Source of the DNA: Sphingorhabdus pulchriflava | GTDB lineage: Bacteria > Pseudomonadota > Alphaproteobacteria > Sphingomonadales > Sphingomonadaceae | Assembly (NCBI RefSeq): GCF_003367235.1 | Contig: NZ_QRGP01000001.1 | Span: forward strand, 1,550,001-1,614,000 | Length of the DNA: 64,000 bases | Reading direction: 5' to 3' | Part shown: piece by piece, positions 35,101 through 42,107 of the stretch | Numbering within the stretch: the stretch's first letter is position 1 | Layout of the letters: each line of letters starts with the position of its first letter | Program-made: the position numbers and the translations under genes | Notes under the pieces: model-generated | The model's database searches: none | Seen by the model: only the letters and a program-made list of their open reading frames with translations | What the model was told of the DNA's origin: nothing

Positions 35101-37050
35101 CTGGGCACTGGCGCAGTTATTATGGGCAGCGGGACAAACCTGATTGTCGATTACAGCGGCTCAACCAACGTCGCGCTGAACAACGCGCTGACCGGCTCGG
35201 GCACGCTAGTTAAAGATGGTTCTGGCACAGTCGTAGTCAACAACAGCAACAGTTACAGCGGTGGCACCCAGATCATTGCTGGTCGGCTGGGGCTAAACTT
35301 TGGCAACGGACTTGGCACGGGCGGGGTCGTTATCGGTTCGGGCGCTTCATTGGCACTGGGTGATGTCACCTACGCAAATGCGACCAGTGGCGCTGGCCAG
35401 ATTGTGAAGACATCAGCCGGTCTGACCAACGTGACCGGCACCAACACGCACAGCGGCGGTATCGCAATTCAGGCCGGCACGCTGGCAGTTAGCGGCAATG
35501 CAGCGCTTGGATCGGGCACTGTCGCGGTCAGCAGCGGCGCAGTGCTTGAATATACCAACGCCAATGCTGCAACCTTCAGCAATAGCCTTTCTGGCGCAGG
35601 CAGCTTCAACAAGCTGGGTTCGGGTCAACTGACCTTTGCGAATAATTTCAGCATCGGCACATTAGGTCTCACCGCTGGCCGCACGCGGATCAACACGATT
35701 GCAACGGCCAATGTGAATGTCGGGACGAACGCAACGCTCGATGGCACCGGCCGCATCATCGGCAATCTCACCAACAATGGCGGCACTATTGCCCCCGGCA
35801 ACAGCATCGGTACGCTGACCGTTCAGGGCAATTATGTGCACAATGCCAACTCGGTTCTCGAAATCGAATTTGATGGGGCGGGCAATATCGACCTGCTCGA
35901 CGTTACCGGCAATGCAACGCTCAACGGCGGCACGCTGCGCTTTGTTTCCATCGGCGGGGCTGAGGGCCAAGGTGGCACGTTCCTTCGCACCGGAGGAAGT
36001 CTGACGGGCACCTTTGCGACGGTCGAAACTGTTGGCGCGCAGCTGCCTCTGGCGGTGGTCTATGAAACCAACCGTGCCTTCATGGCACCGTCGGTGCTTA
36101 CTGCACGTCCCTCCACGTTCAACGCACAGTCGCTGGCCGCAGCAGATACCGCCTTGGGCTTCATCGACAGCATCGGCGTTGGCGATGTCCGCCATGGCGA
36201 AGGCAATCGCATCTGGCTCAACGGCTTTGGTGCATGGGGCAAACGCAGTGCGTCGGGCACGACGCTGGCCTATGACCATGACACCCGCGGCATGAGCGGC
36301 GGTGTGAATTTCGATGCTGGCGGATCGATCACCCTGGGCGCGGCGCTCGGCTGGGCAAAGGGGGATATCAAGCTGGGCGCCAATGGTGGCGGTGGAGATC
36401 AATCGAGCGTCCTTGGCAGCTTGACCGCACGCTATTCGGGTACGGGTGTCACGCTGGGTGGCGGTGTGCTTTATGGCAAGGTCGATCAGGATACGCTGCG
36501 GAACGTCAGCTTTAATGGCTTCGCGGGAAGCGTTGACGGCGAGACGGATTCGAAACTCTTCGGCGCCTTTGCCGAACTGGGGCTGCCCTTGGGTTCCACC
36601 GGCGGATGGACGTTCAGCGCCAATGCACGTGGTAGCTATGTCCGGCAGAAGCAGGACGGCTATACCGAAAGCGGCACCAGCCCGCTGCGCCTAACACTCG
36701 GAGACCTCAAGACCAGCACGATGGAAGGCCAAGCCAAGCTGACCGCCAAAACCCGTCTGTGGGATGGCGGCGACCATTCGGACAATGGTGAAGGCGGTCT
36801 CGATCTGCGCGTTGACCTCGGCACGCGCTACCTCGGCACGCTCGGCGATCGTGAAATCCCCGTCGCATTCGCAGTCAGTGGTGCGGGCATCGTTCTGCAA
36901 GGCGATACGCGCAACACGCTGCAGGGGCTCGCTGGTCTTGCGCTCGATTACACGACACATGGCGGGGCGACCATCAGCCTCGGCTATCGCGGCGAAATCG
37001 GCAAGACCGACCGGCACGCGGTGCAAGCCGGTGTCAGCTTCGCTTTCTAA
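32170..37050 (+). CDS. Autotransporter with PATR repeats and beta-barrel domain
   Basis: 1626 residues. An extended signal (about 1-36, AGEAQA cleavage) is followed by a passenger of about 1290 residues. The passenger is built from many passenger-associated transport repeats with the pattern Gly-x-Gly-x-Leu-x-Lys-x-Gly, Asn-x-Tyr-x-Gly-Gly-Thr-x-Ile and Leu-Gly-x-Gly. They form a right-handed beta-helix. The autotransporter beta-domain begins near residue 1335 (RIWLNGFGAWGKRS) and ends in VSFAF with the terminal Phe needed for barrel insertion. The product is a type Va secreted or surface-displayed protein. There is no protease motif that I can see, so adhesion or cell-cell contact is the likely role. 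Controlled by operator C; a DUF1176-type gene follows on the same strand. Confidence 0.92.
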   Translation: MPAVRANNNQKLVRGLGLMASASILSIMMAGEAQAACTPSTAQPLNNITTPLTTVHCTGVNTGQTITVNTDGVQVFVIASGATLDNSNVTLNGDSNLLGIDLGRSALNLVYSSSGNANNLEIQGNATNLVATLNGNQNNFGIYVGGTVTAAPGGIDLSAGVGQNQQFALQPGASLASTGNNAGNYLLTGGTGNQFFSLAGTLALQGNGLLINAGDGDDVVHVSATANFTSSNVHTINGGAGNDRLVLNGSGNTAFATTAVERLDVLAGVGGTRTMNENGSFTEVNVLSGTLSTSRVQALGQANSLVTLSNGTTLNLGFTTPTTVTNSFAGSGTILHNTIDPVTYGGSSSGFSGVFNILGGTATITSSDAFGSGSIVNGATLSFGGLNLTNNISGTGQVIVTGSGSSRLSGTNTFSGGLDIRGGILDVANVASLGSGAVTSSTGGGILAMGSTGNEVLSNNLTGNLALVMGGTGILDLTGTNSYTAGTLINNGAVRVDSFARLGTGQVIANAGGSLILNYNGAGQLLQTTPFMTGAGSFIKEGTGDVVMTQTSTYTGGTTIRAGRIGLNNGAALGTGNIQVDTGATLGIGNIVLLNDISGTGNIVKTASSTAELGGNNLGFTGTIDIQDGRIGVTDGRSLGSGTVLVGVGTVLRTDTSIVGDTTIVANLSGDGEFEKRGSNRVTLTGNNALTRNVFVGNGTLQIEGSQNIGSANIDLTLATSILDLSTSGSTTLSNNVGGLGAVVKTGTGTVFLTGSNSYSGGTDIQQGAIRVTDTSFLGTGAITVQAGAALDLSIAGSQTLNQSVTGAGILRKSDVGDLTLLSNGLIGGLDIVGGRVIVNTVTALGGGPVTTAADTQLVFDNGTTEVMSNPISGAGALTKDGTGALIIQNANSYTGGTIINAGRIGLNNGQGLGTGDVIVLQNAILNIGNVQLANNVSGAGQIVKTASSIGALTGINTHSGGTDIQGGTLVVNSPSALGTGAVIMGSGTNLIVDYSGSTNVALNNALTGSGTLVKDGSGTVVVNNSNSYSGGTQIIAGRLGLNFGNGLGTGGVVIGSGASLALGDVTYANATSGAGQIVKTSAGLTNVTGTNTHSGGIAIQAGTLAVSGNAALGSGTVAVSSGAVLEYTNANAATFSNSLSGAGSFNKLGSGQLTFANNFSIGTLGLTAGRTRINTIATANVNVGTNATLDGTGRIIGNLTNNGGTIAPGNSIGTLTVQGNYVHNANSVLEIEFDGAGNIDLLDVTGNATLNGGTLRFVSIGGAEGQGGTFLRTGGSLTGTFATVETVGAQLPLAVVYETNRAFMAPSVLTARPSTFNAQSLAAADTALGFIDSIGVGDVRHGEGNRIWLNGFGAWGKRSASGTTLAYDHDTRGMSGGVNFDAGGSITLGAALGWAKGDIKLGANGGGGDQSSVLGSLTARYSGTGVTLGGGVLYGKVDQDTLRNVSFNGFAGSVDGETDSKLFGAFAELGLPLGSTGGWTFSANARGSYVRQKQDGYTESGTSPLRLTLGDLKTSTMEGQAKLTAKTRLWDGGDHSDNGEGGLDLRVDLGTRYLGTLGDREIPVAFAVSGAGIVLQGDTRNTLQGLAGLALDYTTHGGATISLGYRGEIGKTDRHAVQAGVSFAF

Positions 37051-37056
37051 CTCCCT

Positions 37057-37072
37057 CCGGGGCGCACCCCGG
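37057..37072 (+). terminator. Hairpin after autotransporter, no T-run
   Basis: CCGGGG-cgca-CCCCGG immediately after the autotransporter stop. Without a T-run it may attenuate rather than end transcription into the DUF1176 genes. Confidence 0.35.
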
Positions 37073-37117
37073 CTGGTCGATGGGCACCCACAGGCCTCTC
37101 GCCAGTCGCGCGGGCGG

Positions 37118-37741
37118 GTGACAAGAGCGATCCTGTCACCCGCCTTGGTGTTTGGGATGTGGATTGGACCAGGTGATGCGAAAGCCAAATCTCTGCACCC
37201 AGATTACAAATCGATGCGCGGCGAACAGCCCGAAGGCAGCACCACACCCGATCCTACAAAGCTGAAACGGATCCCGGCAATAGAGACAATTGTTTCCGGT
37301 TTTGTGCCTATCCTGACCGATGGGCGATGCCGCAACGATTTTATGCGAAATCCCCGACAATTCCACTTCGCCAATGGGGCAATATTGTGGAGCTTTGAAT
37401 GTCAGCAGGAATCCGGGCCGACACGTACGCTGTGGGACATGGCATCAGGTCCAAATGCCCTCGCCGTTCCATTGGAGCTACCCGAACCGCGTGACGGCAA
37501 AATTCGTGCTGGGGTTGACGGACTGGAATCTGCCACCTTCGACTGGGACTTCGGTATCTTGCGGTCTTACAAATATCTAAACGACCGCGAGGATTGCGGC
37601 ATTTTCCGCGCTTGGGGATATACCCAAAACGGCTGGCATCTGATCGAACGGCGCGAAATGCCAATCTGCAGGGGCCTGTCACCCAGCGAATGGATCCGTA
37701 CCTATCATGCGCCAATCGACGGCACAGGCCCCGATGAGTAG
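37118..37741 (+). CDS. Short DUF1176-like exported protein 2 (C-terminal half only)
   Basis: 207 residues from a GTG at 37118, which gives a signal peptide (TRAILSPALVFGMW ... DAKA). It shares the DUF1176 C-terminal signature (REDCGIFRAWGYTQNGWHLI, then EMPICRGLSPSEWIRTY) and the mid motif ILWSFECQQ, but lacks the N-terminal Trp-Cys-Cys motif of its paralogs. It is either a reduced family member or the remaining half of a longer gene. An ATG at 37157 is the alternative start. It overlaps the next gene by 8 bases. No operator lies in front, so it is probably transcribed from the autotransporter promoter. Confidence 0.65.
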   Translation: MTRAILSPALVFGMWIGPGDAKAKSLHPDYKSMRGEQPEGSTTPDPTKLKRIPAIETIVSGFVPILTDGRCRNDFMRNPRQFHFANGAILWSFECQQESGPTRTLWDMASGPNALAVPLELPEPRDGKIRAGVDGLESATFDWDFGILRSYKYLNDREDCGIFRAWGYTQNGWHLIERREMPICRGLSPSEWIRTYHAPIDGTGPDE

Positions 37742-38690
37742 CAATCCTTGGCCACTCAAAACATTGTTGGCGGCGTTGCTGGCAGGTTGCACTGTGCTTG
37801 ATGGGCCTGCTGTTGATGCCCTGACGCTTGATGACGACGTCCTGATTTACGGTCAGTGGACAGTGGGGTGCAGTAACTTGCGCCGCTGCACCGCGATAGT
37901 CCCTTTAAGCGAGCCCAGCCGCATCGACGCCCCATATTACCTCCAGATGCGCTATTCCGGCATGTTTTCGGATAGTGACGGCTTTTCGGTCATGCGTGAT
38001 GGCAAAGTCGTGGCCACGCTCTCTTCGGAAGCATCAGACTGGCTGTTGCAGGATTTACGAAAGTCGGATGGTTCGGATTCTATCCGCATTGTCGAAAATG
38101 ATTTGCGCTTCGATGTCCCGCGTAGCGGATTTGCGCAGGTAATCGCGGCACTAGAGGCGTGGCGTTTGAGATCGCCTCAGACCTCTAGCAATCCTGACAT
38201 TGTTACACCGCTCCCTGCTATGCAGCTCGACAACCCTACCCCACCTTTGAAAGTCGTCGGCGCGGCAAAGCGATGTCCCAAAGGTCATATGGGGCAATCG
38301 CTCCAGGCGTGGCGTGGTATTGGCGGTCAAACATTATGGAAAGCAGGGTGCGGCAATGAAGGGCTGAACTCCGCAAGCTTCTGGTATCTAGCCGGACCCC
38401 AAGGCGCGCCGGCCATGGAAATCCAGTTCGAGGACCGGGATGGCCCTGTCACGCTCTACAACAGCTGGTTTGAAGCGAGCAACGGCTACCTCCATTCGAC
38501 ATATTATTTTGGCCATTTTGAAAGCTATACCGAGGACTGCGGCATCTATCGCGCCTACGTCTGGGCCGTTGAGGGCATGAAGCTGGTCGAACAGCGCGAG
38601 ATGCCGAAATGCGGGACGGGCATCGGTCCAGAAGGCTGGATAACCACCTATCGCGCAGCGATCATCGGCGGGGCCAGTCCTCGACTATGA
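37734..38690 (+). CDS. Exported DUF1176-family protein 3 (possible lipoprotein)
   Basis: 318 residues. The N-terminus LLAALLAGCTVLDG has a lipobox-like LAGC. DUF1176 motifs are complete: QWTVGCSNLRRCTAIVPL near residue 50, TLWKAGCGNEG in the middle, and EDCGIYRAYVWAVEG with EQREMPKC near the end. The start lies inside the preceding gene and the stop overlaps the next by ATGA, so the three DUF1176-type genes from 37.1 to 39.8 kb form one coupled run. Function unknown; periplasmic or membrane-anchored. Confidence 0.75.
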   Translation: MSSNPWPLKTLLAALLAGCTVLDGPAVDALTLDDDVLIYGQWTVGCSNLRRCTAIVPLSEPSRIDAPYYLQMRYSGMFSDSDGFSVMRDGKVVATLSSEASDWLLQDLRKSDGSDSIRIVENDLRFDVPRSGFAQVIAALEAWRLRSPQTSSNPDIVTPLPAMQLDNPTPPLKVVGAAKRCPKGHMGQSLQAWRGIGGQTLWKAGCGNEGLNSASFWYLAGPQGAPAMEIQFEDRDGPVTLYNSWFEASNGYLHSTYYFGHFESYTEDCGIYRAYVWAVEGMKLVEQREMPKCGTGIGPEGWITTYRAAIIGGASPRL

Positions 38691-39778
38691 GTTATTGCCG
38701 ATATAGCGCTATATTCCTGCTCTTGCTGGGCGCCGGGGCCAATGCCGAGCAGCAGCGCATGCCCGATTACCTGCAAGACCTTGATCGCCCAATTCATGCC
38801 GGCGACTGGACTTTGCAATGCAATGGATCGCAATTTTGCCAAATCATTGGCGTAAAGAAGGTGCCCCGCGACGGTGTCGGTGTGCGCACGGTAGTTATGA
38901 TCAGCCGCGGAATTGCCAAAGAAGCGAAGCCAGTATTGCGGCTGGCTTTCATCGACTCATTGGGGGCTTTAAGCGTACCGCCACCGACTGATGGGTGGCG
39001 ACTATATGCGCGCGGGGTTCCCAAAATGCCGCCACCGATCAAATTGTCGCTGGGAGAGGTGCAAGCCAACGGTGCCTATCGTGTGTCCCCCGACGTTGCT
39101 TCCAAGCTCATCGGTGCTTTCAGGCGCTGGCCTGGATCGGTGATACGCGATCGCGGATTGAAAATTGCATCAACGCCCAGCGGCAATCTTGATCGGCTGA
39201 TGCGCAAGATGGACAGGCTGCAACATCCCAAGCGCCCGCGCCTGACTGATGCCGAGAAGGCGGAATGGCTAAAGGAATATCACTACACCATATTGCGCTC
39301 GACACCGGTCGATGATTTGCCAATTCCCGAAGCCGTTTTGCTCGCCTGCGATACGCGCACATTTGCCAATCGACCCATGGGCGCACGGATCGGGCCAAGG
39401 CACCTGCTATGGACCGCCGACTGCCCGGAAGGCACAAAAATTCTGGTGCAGAGGGACAACGAAGAACCCCTCAATTTCGAAGTTTATGACACTGCCAAAA
39501 AGGTAGTGCCGCATGACTATGCGGGTCTGGACGACACATCGCTGCTGCATGTCCAACTCCCCCGAAAAGGCAGGATTGCTTGCGGACGCTATATCAAAAT
39601 GGGCTTTACCGGCGAGATCTTCGTGATGATCGAGGATCGCCAATATGACCGGTGCCGCAACGTACCCTATGATTTCTGGCCTTTGATGTGGACGCCAACA
39701 AGTTGGAAATATGCCGACCCACCCCCCACAAATGGAGGGAATGCAGCCCCCTCGGTTGAGGGGGTAGAGACACCCTGA
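38687..39778 (+). CDS. Exported DUF1176-like protein 4 (divergent)
   Basis: 363 residues with a short signal peptide (ending GANAEQ). The N-terminal motif DWTLQCNGSQFCQIIG and mid motif LLWTADCPEG match the DUF1176 paralogs; the C-terminal signature is looser (RIACGRYIKMG, RQYDRCRNVPYDFWP), so it is the most divergent of the five. The last 20 codons (PPPTNGG ... VEGVETP) are encoded by two G/C palindromes that resemble island operators E1 and E2, so regulatory DNA has been captured at the 3' end of the reading frame. Start overlaps the upstream stop by ATGA. Confidence 0.65.
   Translation: MSYCRYSAIFLLLLGAGANAEQQRMPDYLQDLDRPIHAGDWTLQCNGSQFCQIIGVKKVPRDGVGVRTVVMISRGIAKEAKPVLRLAFIDSLGALSVPPPTDGWRLYARGVPKMPPPIKLSLGEVQANGAYRVSPDVASKLIGAFRRWPGSVIRDRGLKIASTPSGNLDRLMRKMDRLQHPKRPRLTDAEKAEWLKEYHYTILRSTPVDDLPIPEAVLLACDTRTFANRPMGARIGPRHLLWTADCPEGTKILVQRDNEEPLNFEVYDTAKKVVPHDYAGLDDTSLLHVQLPRKGRIACGRYIKMGFTGEIFVMIEDRQYDRCRNVPYDFWPLMWTPTSWKYADPPPTNGGNAAPSVEGVETP
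39722..39742 (+). promoter_or_regulatory. Island operator E1
   Basis: CCCCCC-N6-GGAGGG-AAT, inside the 3' end of the DUF1176-like gene and 62 bases before the ATG at 39804, matching the spacing of the other sites. Confidence 0.45.
39747..39766 (+). promoter_or_regulatory. Island operator E2 / G-C palindrome
   Basis: A perfect CCCCCTC-ggtt-GAGGGGG inverted repeat 38 bases before the ATG at 39804. It may be a second operator or the hairpin of a terminator without a T-run. Confidence 0.4.
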
Positions 39779-39793
39779 TCATTGTAATCAGGG
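39772..39793 (+). promoter_or_regulatory. Hairpin overlapping a ribosome binding site
   Basis: CCCTGAT-N7-ATCAGGG, followed by GAG and the start codon at 39804. The AGGGGAG ribosome site lies partly in the right arm, so folding of the mRNA could limit translation of the kinase operon. Confidence 0.4.
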
Positions 39794-39803
39794 GAGTTTC
39801 ACC

Positions 39804-40436
39804 ATGAACGCTGTTGCCCGGCCTTGGATTGGCCTTTGTTTCAAGCTGTTGGCGCTGCTTGCGCTCATTTTCGCCTTCATCTTCTTCATGAAGATGCAGG
39901 AGGAGCAGTCGGCAAATGACAAGTTGCGCAATCAGGGCGTTGTGTCGCGGGCATTGGTCACCGAAAAAGAACAGGACACGATCACGAGACAAAATTCGGG
40001 CTTTAGTCGGCGCAGTTCTGGATCTACGACTGAGAGCGATATTTGGGTGCTGATGGTACGCCATGTCCCGAAATCGACCGTGAAATATGCCGAATTTCCT
40101 TCCAAAGTATCGGAGGCTAACCTTCCCGTTGCCCCTCCCTTAAGCGGTGATCCGACGAAGGATTCGGAAAATCTCGGTGTAATGTGGGTACCCGTTGAAA
40201 CATATGAAAAGACCAAGGTCGGTGACATGCTGACCGTCGTCAACACGCCGTGGGACAGCAGCGCTCCAGTGCTGGTTTCGGAAGTAGAAGCTTTCGATGC
40301 CAGCGTCTTTTACCCGCGCATTGCTGTCGCCCTGCTCCTGACCTTGTTGTTCTGGTTCATCGGACGGAAAATCAGCAAAGCGTCCGTGCTGCGTGGCATC
40401 GCAGCAGCGTCGACTATTCCGGGAACGGCGCCATGA
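39804..40436 (+). CDS. DUF3592-like membrane protein 1
   Basis: 210 residues with two membrane segments (about 12-30 and 172-188) enclosing a periplasmic region of about 140 residues that contains VSRALVTEKEQDTIT and VGDMLTVVNTPWDSS. The layout (two helices around a beta-rich domain that begins with a Val-x-Ala-x-Val/Leu strand) is that of DUF3592 proteins, whose role is unknown. First gene of the five-gene coupled operon ending with the histidine kinase. The upstream region holds operators E1/E2 and the ribosome-site hairpin. Confidence 0.6.
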   Translation: MNAVARPWIGLCFKLLALLALIFAFIFFMKMQEEQSANDKLRNQGVVSRALVTEKEQDTITRQNSGFSRRSSGSTTESDIWVLMVRHVPKSTVKYAEFPSKVSEANLPVAPPLSGDPTKDSENLGVMWVPVETYEKTKVGDMLTVVNTPWDSSAPVLVSEVEAFDASVFYPRIAVALLLTLLFWFIGRKISKASVLRGIAAASTIPGTAP

Positions 40437-41014
40437 ACGAGTATCGCCCCGCACTGGACGTGTTGCGCGAACGCCGCAAAGGCAAACCCGGAGAGTTGGG
40501 GTTGATGCTGGGCATCGTATTGATGATCGCAGCCCCAGTCGCTTTGGCGCTGCAGCAAGCGAACGGCGAAAAGCTTGATGCCCTCAAATCCGAAGGCAGG
40601 GTTACCGAGGCCATCGTCAAAGAAAAGTCGGTCCGCAGCGAAAGCTATACCGATAACAAAGGCCGCCAGAAAAGCCGAGACATCCATATGCTGAACCTGC
40701 AACACGACATCAACGCCGAGTTGAACTTTGCCGACTGGAGTGCAGGAAAGGCATTCGTAAAGCCGCAATATCCTGCAGTGACAACCACCAGCGTTGAAGT
40801 GGGTGAAGCCTATTATGATGCGCTGTCAGTTGGTGCAAAAACGACTGTGGTCCGCAATCCGTCAGATTATGACAGTATGATGCTGACCGAGCAGGTCGAA
40901 TATGAAACGTCCTTTGCCTATAATATCTGGTGGTATCTCGGTGGGGCCGCAGCGTTTCTGGCAGGGCTTGTCTTGACCGCTATCAACTGGCGCAAGAGAT
41001 TTCCGCGTGCCTAA
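40433..41014 (+). CDS. DUF3592-like membrane protein 2
   Basis: 193 residues, paralogous in layout to the preceding protein: a cytoplasmic start, a membrane segment (about 23-43), an extracytoplasmic domain with GRVTEAIVKEKSVRSESYTD (beginning) and LSVGAKTTVVRNPSDYD, and a second membrane segment (about 163-185). ATG 40433 overlaps the previous stop by ATGA. Tandem DUF3592-like proteins next to DUF1176 proteins suggest that they form an envelope complex, possibly the sensor input of the kinase; this is inference. Confidence 0.6.
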   Translation: MNEYRPALDVLRERRKGKPGELGLMLGIVLMIAAPVALALQQANGEKLDALKSEGRVTEAIVKEKSVRSESYTDNKGRQKSRDIHMLNLQHDINAELNFADWSAGKAFVKPQYPAVTTTSVEVGEAYYDALSVGAKTTVVRNPSDYDSMMLTEQVEYETSFAYNIWWYLGGAAAFLAGLVLTAINWRKRFPRA

Positions 41015-42107
41015 ATGGAGGCTGATTGCTGCGCTCGCTCTATTTGCGACGTGGCAGATTCATGCTGAAGATTCCCCACCCGGCGACTGGACGGCGCCCG
41101 AAGTAATGGAATTTGGCGACTGGTCGGTCGCCTGCGACAATGCGCGTGAATGCACTGCGGTCAGCGTATCACGCGACTACCTGAAGCGGATCGAAAGCGT
41201 CGATCCGGGCGATTATGCGATGCCAAAGCTTTGGGTCAAACGCAGGGCCGGGCCATCGCAGCAACCCCGCGTGTTTGTTGATGGCACGGTCTGGGGCAAA
41301 GTTGATCCCGAACCAGATGTGGCGGCATTGCTTGTCTATTATGAGTGCGACGGGGATTGCACCGGGCGGGCCTATAATCTGAAACGGATAGAATCGGGGC
41401 GCTATGAACTGGACCCAGCGCAAGCCGCTGCCTTTTTTGCCGAAAGCGTAAAGACCAGCCGGGCAGCAACGCGACACCGGAATGGTGCGATGCATGGCAT
41501 CATTAGCACCAGTGGGCTTACAGCTGCCATGCGGTACATCGATGAAAGTCAGCAGCGGCGCGATACCGTTACGGCTGTATATGCAAAGGGTAAAAGGCAA
41601 GCCATCGCCGTCCCACCCGAACCGCGTCGCCCGACAGTGAAGGTCGTTCGGGGCGTAGAGGAACCGGTCCCCGAGACCTATGATTACACCACGCTAAACC
41701 AAAAACGCGGCAAATATTGCCCGATTTTTGGCGGCACAAATTCTGATCCGCCCATTCAGCGATTTAAGCTGAACAATGGTCAAGCCTTATGGGCTGCAGG
41801 TTGCGGATCGAACCCGCATTACGAAAAACGCATCTGGTTGATTGAAACCACCGACAACCAGTTCAAAGTCTTCACACTCCCCCGCCCCGAACAAGGCCGC
41901 CCTGCGGAATTGCCAATTCTGCCAAATAGTGATTTCGACCCCGCATCAGGCCAGATAACCAGCTATTCGGGTGGAATGTGTGGCTGGCGACGGCGATGGG
42001 CGTGGACTGGCTCTGCATTTGAAATGGTGGATTCGATTGAAATGCCTGCCTGTATCGACATACTGCCCAATCAATGGCTGCAAACCTACCGCGCGATCCC
42101 GGAGTGA
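41007..42107 (+). CDS. Exported DUF1176-family protein 5
   Basis: 366 residues from a GTG that overlaps the preceding gene by 8 bases. It has a signal peptide (ending WQIHAED) and the clearest DUF1176 pattern of the set: FGDWSVACDNARECTAVSV, ALWAAGCGSNPHYEKRIW, and GMCGWRRRWAWTGSAFEMV with EMPACIDILPNQWLQTYR. Its stop overlaps the start of the histidine kinase (TGATG). Direct coupling to a membrane kinase makes it a plausible periplasmic partner or ligand-binding subunit of that kinase. Confidence 0.78.
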   Translation: MPKWRLIAALALFATWQIHAEDSPPGDWTAPEVMEFGDWSVACDNARECTAVSVSRDYLKRIESVDPGDYAMPKLWVKRRAGPSQQPRVFVDGTVWGKVDPEPDVAALLVYYECDGDCTGRAYNLKRIESGRYELDPAQAAAFFAESVKTSRAATRHRNGAMHGIISTSGLTAAMRYIDESQQRRDTVTAVYAKGKRQAIAVPPEPRRPTVKVVRGVEEPVPETYDYTTLNQKRGKYCPIFGGTNSDPPIQRFKLNNGQALWAAGCGSNPHYEKRIWLIETTDNQFKVFTLPRPEQGRPAELPILPNSDFDPASGQITSYSGGMCGWRRRWAWTGSAFEMVDSIEMPACIDILPNQWLQTYRAIPE

